A stretch of 64,000 nucleotides of DNA from Pseudoalteromonas phenolica. GTDB taxonomy: Bacteria; Pseudomonadota; Gammaproteobacteria; Enterobacterales; Alteromonadaceae. Below are positions 20,024-28,464 of the stretch, piece by piece. Made by a program: the position numbers and the translations under genes. Every line of letters begins with the position of its first letter. The stretch's first letter is position 1. A model generated the notes under the pieces. The model was not told the origin of the DNA, did not search any database, and worked only from the letters and a program-made list of their open reading frames with translations. The stretch covers positions 1-64,000 of the forward strand of contig NZ_PNEC01000013.1 of the NCBI RefSeq assembly GCF_005886345.1, given 5' to 3'.

Positions 20024-20674
20024 ATGCTCAATAAAAATATTCATCAGAGCGAAATAATGCTTAAAGCTGCTCAATCAACTGATGCTGTTGGAAATTTTAT
20101 CCGTGTTGCCAATATCATTGCCAACCTAGATATCATCTTGACCGAGGCAAAAAACCTATCACTCACCGCAAAGAATGCACGCGTTGTTGCGCTACGTGCT
20201 GGTGATTCGGCGTTTGGTTTTAAGCCCATTACCAATTTTATTGATGAGTTTTCAGATCAAACCATCAAAACAACAGCCGAAATCACCACCCTATCAAACC
20301 AACTATTTAAATTTGCACTGGCTGTGGTTCGATGCAGTAACTTCATTAATCATATTCAAAAAGCCAAAAATGCCTCTAGCAATAAAACTCTGGACTCGCT
20401 GCTCTCATCCGGATGCGATGACCTAATTGTTAAGTCTAAAGCTCTTGAACACGCTATTTTTAATCTAGAAAGCTACTTCGAGGATATCCAAAAACAAATG
20501 AGAAGTGCCGAATACATTGCTGTTACAAGCCGTGTAGAAGCCTCTAATGCGGGAGGCTTTAGTGAAAGCCTGCAAGGAGTATCTGACTTTATAACCAGTG
20601 CCGCGAAAAGAATCAAAGCTGCAGTGACTGACAACCTCAGTGAAATTTCAAAATTAAGAGGAGTGATGCGTTGA
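20024..20674 (+). CDS. Cytosolic MCP-tip-like helical protein
   Basis: A 216-aa all-helical soluble protein. Two segments resemble the conserved tip of chemoreceptor signalling hairpins: NARVVALRAGDSAFGFKPI (about residues 47-65) and EYIAVTSRVEASNAGG (about residues 166-181). In both the NAAIEAARAGE-type consensus is degenerate, so binding of CheA/CheW is uncertain. No membrane helix or sensor domain is present. It overlaps the next gene by 4 nt. That gene encodes a di-iron ODP protein, which in some bacteria senses oxygen or iron for chemotaxis receptors, so this pair may be a split receptor. Confidence 0.6.
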   Translation: MLNKNIHQSEIMLKAAQSTDAVGNFIRVANIIANLDIILTEAKNLSLTAKNARVVALRAGDSAFGFKPITNFIDEFSDQTIKTTAEITTLSNQLFKFALAVVRCSNFINHIQKAKNASSNKTLDSLLSSGCDDLIVKSKALEHAIFNLESYFEDIQKQMRSAEYIAVTSRVEASNAGGFSESLQGVSDFITSAAKRIKAAVTDNLSEISKLRGVMR

Positions 20675-21402
20675 AATCAACCGAACTATACTCAAGTGCG
20701 AGTCATACATGGATAGTCATGGGGCGAGATAAAAGCAAACCTGAAAAAATCATCGATACCAACCAATACCTAATAAAAAGCGCACAAGAAGCCATCATTC
20801 TTGATCCCGGCGGCGTAGAGCTTTTTTCTCCTATGCTGGCAAGCGTACTCAAGCATGTTGACCTTGAACACGTCACCACCTTGTTTGCCTCTCACCAAGA
20901 TCCTGACATTATCTCGTCACTGGGGCTTTGGGATAAAGCCATTCCCAATGCCAAGCTTCATGCCCCTTGGTTATGGGAAGGCTTTATACGCCACTTTGGT
21001 ATGGAAAACATTGAATACGTGCCAATTAAAGATGAAGGCGGCGAAGTCAGGGTTGGCTCTGCAACATTAAAATTTGTGCCCGCTCACTACTTGCATTCAT
21101 CAGGTAACTTTAACGTTTATGACCCGCAAGCAAAAATACTGATGAGTGGTGATATTGGCGCCTCTCTAGAGCATGGAGAAGTTCCTATGTTTGTCGAAGA
21201 TTTTGCAGCACATGTAAAGCATATGGAGTACTTCCATCGTCGTTGGATGCCATCTAATAGCGCCAAAAACAATTGGGTTGCGCGAGTTAAAGAACTCGAT
21301 ATCGAGATGATGGCACCGCAGCACGGTCGCATTTTTGAGGGTGAAGCTGTACAAGAGTTTTTAGAGTGGTTTGCCAAATTAGACGTGGGTATCGCTTCTT
21401 AG
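20671..21402 (+). CDS. Di-iron ODP (beta-lactamase-fold) sensor protein
   Basis: A 243-aa metallo-beta-lactamase-fold protein of the flavodiiron/ODP type, lacking the flavodoxin domain. Iron ligands can be placed: H75-x-D77-x-D79 (ASHQDPDI), H139 (PAH), D161 (SGDIGASL) and H218 (APQHGRIF). A TTG start is chosen because GAGGAG lies 8 nt upstream and it overlaps the preceding stop. ODP proteins of spirochaetes bind O2 at such a site and signal to chemoreceptors (established for Treponema ODP). A hydrolase or NO/O2 reductase role is less likely without an electron-transfer domain. Confidence 0.82.
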   Translation: MKSTELYSSASHTWIVMGRDKSKPEKIIDTNQYLIKSAQEAIILDPGGVELFSPMLASVLKHVDLEHVTTLFASHQDPDIISSLGLWDKAIPNAKLHAPWLWEGFIRHFGMENIEYVPIKDEGGEVRVGSATLKFVPAHYLHSSGNFNVYDPQAKILMSGDIGASLEHGEVPMFVEDFAAHVKHMEYFHRRWMPSNSAKNNWVARVKELDIEMMAPQHGRIFEGEAVQEFLEWFAKLDVGIAS

Positions 21403-21431
21403 AGGCTCAGTCATTCAGTACTTTAAAGCAT

Positions 21432-21462
21432 AAAAAACCCAAACATCACGTTTGGGTTTTTT
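21432..21462. terminator. Bidirectional terminator
   Basis: Stem AAAAAACCCAAAC / GTTTGGGTTTTTT with a 5-nt loop between the convergent ODP and VOC genes. It has A-run and T-run on either side, so it serves both strands. Confidence 0.9.
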
Positions 21463-21500
21463 ATTATGACGATTAATAGAATCCTGAGTGAGTGGTTTAG

Positions 21501-21851
21501 TCACTTATCAGACCAAATTGCCAGCTCATTACCACTGGGCTCTAAAAAGTGAAAACGTCGCCCACCAGGAAAAGCAAAAATGTCTTGGCAAATTGTCCCA
21601 CCCGCCTTTTGCACTTCCTCCAAGCTGCGCTCTAGCTCTTCACTGTATATCACCACCAGTGCACTACCAGAATTAACATTCGCCATCTTGTCAGCTTGAT
21701 AGAAACCGCCCTCTAAACCTGAACCACTAAAAGCAATATATTCAGGACCGTAAGGGGTAAAATCCCAACCAAAGACACGATGGAAAAACGCCTCTGTGCT
21801 ACCTAAATCCTTCGCTGCAAATTCAACATAATTAATAGCGTGATGCTTCAT
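21501..21851 (-). CDS. VOC-family (glyoxalase-like) protein
   Basis: A 116-aa single-domain vicinal-oxygen-chelate protein. Family features are the NYVEFAAKDLGSTEAFFHRVFGWDF start and the GRRFHFLEPSGNELAIWSD end, where the final Glu is a typical metal ligand. Members include glyoxalase I, dioxygenases and resistance proteins; nothing here fixes the substrate. It stands alone between a terminator and the ybbAP-type exporter. Confidence 0.88.
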   Translation of the reverse strand: MKHHAINYVEFAAKDLGSTEAFFHRVFGWDFTPYGPEYIAFSGSGLEGGFYQADKMANVNSGSALVVIYSEELERSLEEVQKAGGTICQDIFAFPGGRRFHFLEPSGNELAIWSDK

Positions 21852-21888
21852 CTTTCAACTCCTTCTAACAATACTGATAAACGATGCG

Positions 21889-24390
21889 TTAAGCCAATGA
21901 ACGAAGCAGTTTTTGGGTATTTTGGCGCATAGTTTTTGCCACCATAAAATAACCGATGAATGCCACAAAGCTCGCACCAGCTAACGGCCCTAAAATCCAA
22001 ATATATGGGTGTAAACGACCATCAACACCAAATAACTGCTGCTGAATAACAAGCAAAGCAATATCACTCACCAGAGCAGCAACCACACCAGCTATTGCAC
22101 CGAGCAATAAAAACTCATACAGTGTCGCAAGTTTAATTAAACTGCCTTTAGCCCCCAAAGTTCTTAATATCACCACTTCTTGCATACGCTCAGCAAGACT
22201 TGCTTGGACTTGAGAGATAAGCACAAGTGCCCCACTAAACAGTACAATCATAAGCACAAAGCCAATCGCTAATGACACTTGAGATATCATCGATTGTGCC
22301 TGTTGAATACGATTTTTAATATCAATCATGCTGATTGTTGGGTACTGCTGTAATAGCTTGCTAATACCTTTTGTATGTTGCGCTTCAAGTTTAGCTGCAC
22401 TGAAGTAAGTGACTGGAATTTTACCCGCAAAATTAGGGCTTAAAATCATCACAAAGTTTGGTTTTAGCGTGCCCCAATCTACAGTTCTGAAACTGGTTAC
22501 CGTTGCCGTGAATTTCTGTTCATTAATTAAAAACTCAATTTCATCACCCAGTTTTAAATCAAGACGCTCTTTCCAGCCATCGAATACAGAAACTTCTAAG
22601 CGCTCTGAGTCGTTAAACCACTCACCCTCTACGATTTCATTACCTTCAGGCACTTCGTCTAACCACGTTAAGTTAGGCTCGCGATTAACCCCTTGGCGGG
22701 CATTCTCGTCTTGCTCTTCACCTTCTTGTTTAGACACACGACGAGCAAACTCTTCACCATTCACCGCGTTCACACGCGCATTAAATACCGGGAAAAATGC
22801 TTCATGCGTGATTTGGTTCTCGTCGAAGTATTGCTTAATCGGCGAGATTTCATCTTCAGCAATGTTGATTAAGAACATATTTGGCGCATCTTCTGGCACC
22901 TGCATTTGCCAATCTGAGATCATGTCGTTTTTCAGTACCACTAAAAACAGCATCAGCTTGATAGCAAGTGCAAAGGTGATCAACTGCACCGCATTGGTGT
23001 TGGCACGTTTTTGCAGTGTTGCAATTGCAAGCGACCAGCTAGAACCTGGGCGAAGACCGAGTTTACGACCTGCTGCGAAGATTAGGCGAGAAATAACAAA
23101 CAGCACGCCAATCACCAGTAAAGTAGATGCAAACAGCACAAGTGTTGTGATGATTTGCCCGCTAAACAGCCACATTAAGACGAAAATCGTCAAAATCGAC
23201 ACACCGATATGCACTTTACTCAACGCAAGGCTATCGCCTAAATTACGGCGTAAAACACGCAGTGGCGGAATATCGAATAAGTCTAATAACGGCTTTAACG
23301 AGAACATCAGAGCACATACAAGACCTATAAATACCGCTAATAACCAAGGCTTAGCCCCTGCTTCTGGCAATGTTGTGTCCATAAAATTGGCGAGATAATC
23401 TGCAGCAACACTTTGCAGCACAGAGCCAATAGCCAGACCTATTACAATTGAAAATAACGTCACCAAAGTTAAGTGAGTAAGAAAGATTTTGCGCACTGTT
23501 GCGCGGCTACCACCTAAGGTTTTCATCATCGCCACAGGGTCGTATTGGCGCTCACAATAACGCTTAGCTGAAACCGCCATAGCCACTGCTGCTAGCATTA
23601 TCCCAAATAAACCAGCTAGTAATAAGAAACGCTCGGCACGGGCTAAATTCTCGCCAAGTGGTGATTGTCTATCTTTGATCCCCTGCCAGCTTTGGTTCGG
23701 TTTTAGTTGCGGTTTTAACCAGGTATAGTAATCAGTTAAAGCTTGCTCAGAGCCCGAAAATAATAAACGGTGGAATACACGGCTGCCCGGCTGTACCGCT
23801 TGAGTTCTTTCAATATCAACATAGTTTAGCAAGACGCGCTTGTTACCCGCTAAGGAAAACAAAGGTGCATCAGGTTCACTCATGAGCACTTTAGCCACGG
23901 TAAATTCACCTGCACCAAGCTCAACGGTATCACCCACTTTTAAGCCCATGCTGTAAAACAAGCCCTCACTTAACCATAGAGTGCCCGGCTCTGGCGCACC
24001 GCGGATTGGGTAGCTTTGCCCCTCGAGGTTATCTTTTAACTCAACTTGGCCTTTTAACGGATAGGCACTAGATACAGCTTTTACAGAGCCTAGCACCAGC
24101 TCATCGTTGGCAAACAACATGGAATCGAAAAACAACATCTGTGCTGTTTCTAAGCCAAATTCTTCTGCGTTTTTTTGTACAGCAGGTTCAAATTCATGGT
24201 TACTTGAAAGGCGCCGATCAGCGGCAATAAAGTCTGCGGTTTTTTGCTCTATGTTTAAACCGATACGTTCCGTCACCGATGCCAAACTAAAGACAGTCAG
24301 CACTGCAAGCGCAATGGCTGCAAAAATAATGCTCAGTTCACCGCGTCGAAACTCTCGAGAGAATAACTTAAACGCTAATTTAACCCACAT
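21889..24390 (-). CDS. ybbP: FtsX-type ABC transporter permease (YbbP-like)
   Basis: An 833-aa permease with an N-terminal helix (about residues 17-38), a large periplasmic domain, and two FtsX-type blocks of membrane helices (about residues 245-460 and 690-830), each with the SLAERMQEVVILRTLGA-type cytosolic motif. This duplicated layout is that of YbbP. It overlaps ybbA by 11 nt, so ATPase and permease are made together. In E. coli ybbAP lies next to tesA, as here. The substrate is unknown; lipid-related export is often suggested because of the tesA link. Confidence 0.88.
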   Translation of the reverse strand: MWVKLAFKLFSREFRRGELSIIFAAIALAVLTVFSLASVTERIGLNIEQKTADFIAADRRLSSNHEFEPAVQKNAEEFGLETAQMLFFDSMLFANDELVLGSVKAVSSAYPLKGQVELKDNLEGQSYPIRGAPEPGTLWLSEGLFYSMGLKVGDTVELGAGEFTVAKVLMSEPDAPLFSLAGNKRVLLNYVDIERTQAVQPGSRVFHRLLFSGSEQALTDYYTWLKPQLKPNQSWQGIKDRQSPLGENLARAERFLLLAGLFGIMLAAVAMAVSAKRYCERQYDPVAMMKTLGGSRATVRKIFLTHLTLVTLFSIVIGLAIGSVLQSVAADYLANFMDTTLPEAGAKPWLLAVFIGLVCALMFSLKPLLDLFDIPPLRVLRRNLGDSLALSKVHIGVSILTIFVLMWLFSGQIITTLVLFASTLLVIGVLFVISRLIFAAGRKLGLRPGSSWSLAIATLQKRANTNAVQLITFALAIKLMLFLVVLKNDMISDWQMQVPEDAPNMFLINIAEDEISPIKQYFDENQITHEAFFPVFNARVNAVNGEEFARRVSKQEGEEQDENARQGVNREPNLTWLDEVPEGNEIVEGEWFNDSERLEVSVFDGWKERLDLKLGDEIEFLINEQKFTATVTSFRTVDWGTLKPNFVMILSPNFAGKIPVTYFSAAKLEAQHTKGISKLLQQYPTISMIDIKNRIQQAQSMISQVSLAIGFVLMIVLFSGALVLISQVQASLAERMQEVVILRTLGAKGSLIKLATLYEFLLLGAIAGVVAALVSDIALLVIQQQLFGVDGRLHPYIWILGPLAGASFVAFIGYFMVAKTMRQNTQKLLRSLA

Positions 24391-25093
24391 TCGCAGTCAC
24401 TCCCTCTCGAATTTGCTCCAACATACCGCCCTCGATATGAATGATACGATCACATTGATGAGCCAATTGCTCATCATGCGTGACAAGAATAAGCGTTGTG
24501 CCATTTTGTTTATTTAAATCGAACAAGAGATTTTCAATAATATGACCGTTCTTAGTATCTAAATTGGCCGATGGTTCATCTGCAAACAGAATTTTTGGCG
24601 TGCCAATGAAGGCTCTTGCTATGGCAACACGCTGTTGCTCACCACCTGACAACTGCGATGGGTAATGGCCTAGCCGGTGCTCTAACCCTACTTTTTTAAG
24701 TAATTCAACGGCTTGATCTTTAGCGCTATGATCGCCTGCAAGCTCAGCCGGTAGCATCACATTCTCAAGCGCAGTTAAGCTCTGTACTAGCATGAAAGAT
24801 TGAAATACAAAGCCGACTTTTTCGGCGCGAATTCTAGCTCTTTGCTCCTCGTCTAGCTTACTTAATGCTTCACCGTCCAAATGCACATTACCGCTACTGG
24901 CAACATCAAGACCGGCCAACAAACTGAGTAAAGTAGACTTACCTGAACCCGACGCGCCGACAATCGCAACTGACTCACCGGGCTTGACAGCAAAATTGAT
25001 ATCACTAAGGATAGTAAGCTCACCTTCAAGGGTGTTTACGCGTTTGCTGAGTCCCTCAACATTTATAATATTCAACTGAGAAAGTACCGACAT
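24380..25093 (-). CDS. ybbA: ABC transporter ATPase (YbbA-like)
   Basis: A 237-aa ATPase of the MacB/LolD class. Walker A GASGSGKSTLL, signature LSGGEQQRVAIARAF and Walker B ILFADEP are complete. The frame is open to 25180, but the ATG at 25093 is preferred because the upstream 29 residues are not family-like and the gene pair with tesA has the same divergent layout in other species. The start codon overlaps the tesA start codon on the other strand, so each promoter must lie within the other gene or nearby. It works with the YbbP-like permease. Confidence 0.9.
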   Translation of the reverse strand: MSVLSQLNIINVEGLSKRVNTLEGELTILSDINFAVKPGESVAIVGASGSGKSTLLSLLAGLDVASSGNVHLDGEALSKLDEEQRARIRAEKVGFVFQSFMLVQSLTALENVMLPAELAGDHSAKDQAVELLKKVGLEHRLGHYPSQLSGGEQQRVAIARAFIGTPKILFADEPSANLDTKNGHIIENLLFDLNKQNGTTLILVTHDEQLAHQCDRIIHIEGGMLEQIREGVTANVG

Positions 25094-25712
25094 GTTACGA
25101 GAATTCCTTAAGTTAGCTGTATTTCTTGCATTTTTACTTATTTCTTCTACGAGTTTTGCAAAAGACAAGATCATGATCATTGGAGATAGCTTAAGCGCTG
25201 GCTACGGGCTTGAACAAGAGCAAGCATGGGTTTATTTGTTACAAAATAAATATAAACAAGAACAAAGCGATATCGAAATCATTAACACCGCCATTAGCGG
25301 CCAAACAACCGACAATGCGATTTTAAAAATTGATGCATGGTTACAGGCCCACAAGCCTACTCATGTATTAGTTGAACTAGGCGGAAACGATGGTATTCGC
25401 GGCTTTCCAGTGAAAATTCTTCGTAAAAACCTCACCACCCTTATTGAGAAAAGCCAAGCGACGGGTGCCAAAGTCGCGGTGATGGCCATTCAAATTCCGC
25501 CAAACCTTGGTCCAAGATATACCAAGATGTTTGCAGACACTTATAAAAAAGTCACTGACGCAACAGACAGCTATCTAATGCCGTATTTTATGGTTGAAAT
25601 AGCAACAGATAAGTCATTGATGATGCAGGATAACCTTCACCCGAATGCCGAGGCACAACCGATTATTCGTGATTTTATGTATCGTGAGTTCAATACTTGG
25701 TTAAGTAAATAG
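25092..25712 (+). CDS. tesA: Acyl-CoA thioesterase I / lysophospholipase L1
   Basis: Periplasmic SGNH/GDSL esterase of 206 aa. It has a signal peptide (LRKEFLK-type basic start then LAVFLAFLLISSTSFA), block I GDSLSAGYG with the catalytic Ser, block III GGNDGIRG, and block V DNLHPN with the catalytic Asp and His. It hydrolyses acyl esters and thioesters. The divergent ybbA neighbour is conserved in other gammaproteobacteria. Confidence 0.95.
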   Translation: MLREFLKLAVFLAFLLISSTSFAKDKIMIIGDSLSAGYGLEQEQAWVYLLQNKYKQEQSDIEIINTAISGQTTDNAILKIDAWLQAHKPTHVLVELGGNDGIRGFPVKILRKNLTTLIEKSQATGAKVAVMAIQIPPNLGPRYTKMFADTYKKVTDATDSYLMPYFMVEIATDKSLMMQDNLHPNAEAQPIIRDFMYREFNTWLSK

Positions 25713-25910
25713 TTTTTTTAGTGAGTATGCGCCAACCTAGCAATACTCACTAATTACAAAATATCGGCAACAGAAATTAATACCAAACAACTAGATTTAC
25801 TATAAAAGCATTTTCTTTTCTCATCATTTATCACTTTCTTAACCCACATCAAAAAGCAAGCAAAAACCGATGTTAATTTTCGAACAAGCGCGTTTTCCAA
25901 GTGGCAAATA

Positions 25911-26523
25911 ATGAGACTAATAAAGCCGTGTATCGTATTTTTTTGGTGTTAACTCACCATGTGAGTTTTGCTAATGAAGCAATTTTACCTATTCTGCAGA
26001 CTCATGATATTGACTTCGAAAAGTCGGCTTTAGGCAGACAATTATTTTTCGATAAACGTTTATCAAAAAATAATGAAATAAGCTGTGCAAGTTGCCATCA
26101 CTTACAGCTCAATGGCGCAGATAAGCTTGCTTTATCAAAAGGCGTTGCAGGGCAACAAGCCACACTCAAAACTCCCACGGTATATAATGCTGTTTTTAAC
26201 ATTCGCCAAACTTGGAGTGGTGCAAGAAAAGACTTATACGATCAAGTTGACGCCCCTATTAACCATCCAAAAGAGCACGCAACGTCTTGGCCCGAAGTCA
26301 TTAGCAGCTCAATCAAAATGCAACACTAAGAACTCAATTTCAGAACATCTATAAGGCACCAATTAGTCAGCACACCATTCAAGATGCCATCGCCGAATTT
26401 GAGCGCTCATTGATCACCACAAACGCTCCTTTCGATCATTGGTTAATGGGAGGCAACAACGCGATTTCAGCTCAAGCAAAACAAGCTATCAACTATTTAA
26501 AAACTATGGCTGTATAAGTTGTC
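25911..26523 (+). pseudogene. Broken di-haem cytochrome c peroxidase family gene (5' part)
   Basis: Remnant of a MauG/CcpA-like peroxidase. The first haem motif is present (ISCASCHHLQLNG) with the following family context (LKTPTVYNAVFN, TWSGARKDLYDQVDAPI). The frame breaks at least three times. A T7 run at 25937-25943 separates the ATG at 25911 (MRLIKPCIVFF) from the rest of the signal peptide; one more T would restore it. A frame change near 26330 precedes the AEFERSLIT segment. A third break near 26495 precedes LFKNYGCISC. That second haem motif is cut before its His and joined to the EAL fragment that follows. The gene cannot make a functional enzyme. Confidence 0.85.
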
Positions 26524-27070
26524 GGTCAATGTTTCAAGCCAACAATACCGCTTAGGCTTTAATGCAGAAAAGCTAGCGAACATTTTGCAGCAAACCAATT
26601 TTAATCCATGCAATTTAAACCTAGAGATCAACGAGAGTATTTTGCTCGATAATGATCAAGCTGTTATGGATTGGTTGCAAGATTTACGCGCTACAGGGGC
26701 ACAATTAGCGATTGATGATTTCGGAACAAGCTATTCTTCTCTGAGCTATTTACGCCGCTTCCCTATCAATACGATTAAAAATGACCGAAGTTTTATTTCT
26801 GATTTATCGGCATGTGAAGATTCAGCGGTTTTAGTCAAAGCTATTGTCTCAATGGCAGATAGTTTAAACCTTAAAGTCATCGCTGAGGGGGTCGAAAGCC
26901 AAGTACAATTGAGCAGCCTAAATGACCTCGGTGGGCACTATGTTCAGGGTTACTTTTATGCAAAGCCACTGCCTATTGAAGCACTACAAAATTGGGTAAA
27001 ACAGCTTATATGCAGTTATTGCCAAAAACCTAAGATAAATAGTCAGAGTGAAGAAGGTTATATTATTTAA
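26519..27070 (+). pseudogene. C-terminal fragment of an EAL-domain protein
   Basis: About 180 codons of the second half of an EAL phosphodiesterase domain: SVNVSSQQYR, EINESILLD, DDFGTSYSSLSYLRRFP, KNDRSFI, AEGVES and QGYFYAKPLPIEA. The first part of the EAL domain, with its ExL motif, is missing. So are any GGDEF or sensor domains. The 5' boundary coincides with the truncated second haem motif of the peroxidase remnant, so one deletion probably fused the two genes. The TTG at 26519 gives an open frame but lacks a convincing ribosome site. Confidence 0.85.
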
Positions 27071-27079
27071 TTTATTGAC

Positions 27080-27508
27080 TTACAGCCCTGTAAGCCAACG
27101 ATATTTTAAGTGCTTGCTTACCATACAGAGCGGCATAGTACCTTGTGTGCAATGAAGACTTACTCGGCCACCAACACCCACATAATAAAATGCCAATTGG
27201 GAAAAGTGTGCTGACAGACGTTGAGCTTGTTTTTTTGAACAAGGTATAAATACACTCAGCTCTCGGTAACTCATATCTTCATTGCCACCCCAAAGCAGGT
27301 TAAAAATGTATCTTTTCTGCCTTAAATAGCGCATAAAAGCCCGCGTTCTTCGCCTGTTTTGTTCTTCAGAAAGAGTCTGACCAAAAGGATTCCACAAACT
27401 AATGATGGCGCCGCCATTAGAACCCGTTATCTTGTGATAAGGTGACTGCCTCTTCACACCTTGAAAATAGCTATGCTGATAAATTTGCCATAATTGAGCT
27501 TCAATCAT
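27080..27508 (-). CDS. DUF3293 protein
   Basis: A 142-aa protein with the DUF3293 pattern: an N-terminal IYQHSYF segment, SLWNPFGQTLSEEQNRRR near residue 40, the RELSVFIPC strand and an AQRLSAHFSQLAFYYV end. The family is widespread in proteobacteria and has no known function. It converges on the EAL remnant with a 9-nt gap and stands in an otherwise eroded neighbourhood, yet is itself intact. Confidence 0.75.
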   Translation of the reverse strand: MIEAQLWQIYQHSYFQGVKRQSPYHKITGSNGGAIISLWNPFGQTLSEEQNRRRTRAFMRYLRQKRYIFNLLWGGNEDMSYRELSVFIPCSKKQAQRLSAHFSQLAFYYVGVGGRVSLHCTQGTMPLCMVSKHLKYRWLTGL

Positions 27509-27696
27509 AAAGGGCTCTCAATACATTTTTTATTTTGTCTAAGTCACTAATTTTGTGATTAAAAACACTAAAATTTAGCGATTCAGCTAATAATAATTTA
27601 TATACAAACTTACAATTCATTACAAATCATACACTTGCAAATTGGTCACTATATTGCTTTAACTATAACAACAAAAAAGCACATTCAGGAATTAAG

Positions 27697-28407
27697 ATGC
27701 TAAAAACACTTTTACCACTCAGCGCAGCAGTTTTATTAAGCGGATGTATCGTTCATGTTAAAAGCGGTCCAGGCAGCGCACCTAAATACTTTGATAACCA
27801 GCAACTCACACTTAGTGCAGCAACACTGAAAACATTAGACACCGAAGCCGGTGCTGGTAATCTGTCAATTGTCGGTAGTGATACCGCTACAGAGATCACT
27901 GTAGATGCAGAAATTTACGCCTATGATGCTGAAGATTTCACATTAACACTAAAAGAAAAAGGCAGCAGAGCCGAGCTGATCGCCAGAGCCAGTAATTCAA
28001 ATAACTGGCAGGTCAACAGCCCCGGTCCAAAAATCAATTTAACCATCACAGTGCCGACTAACTTAAACTTAATTGTTGATGATGGCTCTGGCAATATTGA
28101 GATCAAACAAGTCAGCGGTAATATCGACATTGATGACGGCTCAGGCAGTATTACCATCGAGGGTGGTAACAATATTATTATTGAAGATGGCTCTGGCAGT
28201 ATGACCGTCAATAACACACAAGGTGACTTAGAGATTGATGATGGCAGCGGTGAAGTCAGTGTGAACAACATTGCCGGTACAGTGACAATTGATGACGGCT
28301 CAGGCAGCATTAATGTTAATGGCGCAGGCGGCCTAGTGATCGAAGATTCTGGCTCTGGCGGTCTACAAATCAAAAATGTAAAAGGCAAGGTTGAGATAGA
28401 CGAATAG
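27697..28407 (+). CDS. DUF4097-like lipoprotein with DGSG beta-repeats
   Basis: A 236-aa lipoprotein with signal peptide and lipobox LLSGC (Cys17). From residue 125 it is built of short repeats with the core DDGSG(S/N)(I/E) about every 18-20 residues: VDDGSGNIEI, DDGSGSITI, EDGSGSMTV, DDGSGEVSV, DDGSGSINV, EDSGSGGLQI. This is the pattern of DUF4097/DUF2807-type right-handed beta-helix proteins (head GIN-like adhesin domains). The repeated Asp/Gly loops could bind Ca2+, by analogy only. It is monocistronic with a terminator at 28438-28464. Confidence 0.75.
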   Translation: MLKTLLPLSAAVLLSGCIVHVKSGPGSAPKYFDNQQLTLSAATLKTLDTEAGAGNLSIVGSDTATEITVDAEIYAYDAEDFTLTLKEKGSRAELIARASNSNNWQVNSPGPKINLTITVPTNLNLIVDDGSGNIEIKQVSGNIDIDDGSGSITIEGGNNIIIEDGSGSMTVNNTQGDLEIDDGSGEVSVNNIAGTVTIDDGSGSINVNGAGGLVIEDSGSGGLQIKNVKGKVEIDE

Positions 28408-28437
28408 TTTAATTATCGCTTTTTATGATTTAAGCCC

Positions 28438-28464
28438 AAAGCCGCTGACTCAGCTAGCGGCTTT
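28438..28464. terminator. Bidirectional terminator overlapping the manB stop
   Basis: Stem AAAGCCGCT / AGCGGCTTT with a 9-nt loop between the convergent lipoprotein and manB genes. The distal arm overlaps the manB stop codon. Confidence 0.7.

Noticed and set aside
22409..23398. A 329-aa plus-strand ORF inside the ybbP-like gene
   Set aside because: It is the antisense shadow of a well-supported permease: Ser/Ile/Asn-rich composition, no family features and no ribosome site.
26085..26354. Separate 89-aa protein overlapping the peroxidase remnant
   Set aside because: The frame has no ribosome site and its sequence is an out-of-frame reading of the cytochrome c peroxidase remnant.
27921..28388. 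A 155-aa minus-strand ORF within the DGSG lipoprotein gene
   Set aside because: It is a Pro/Leu/Ser-rich shadow produced by the repetitive coding sequence on the other strand.
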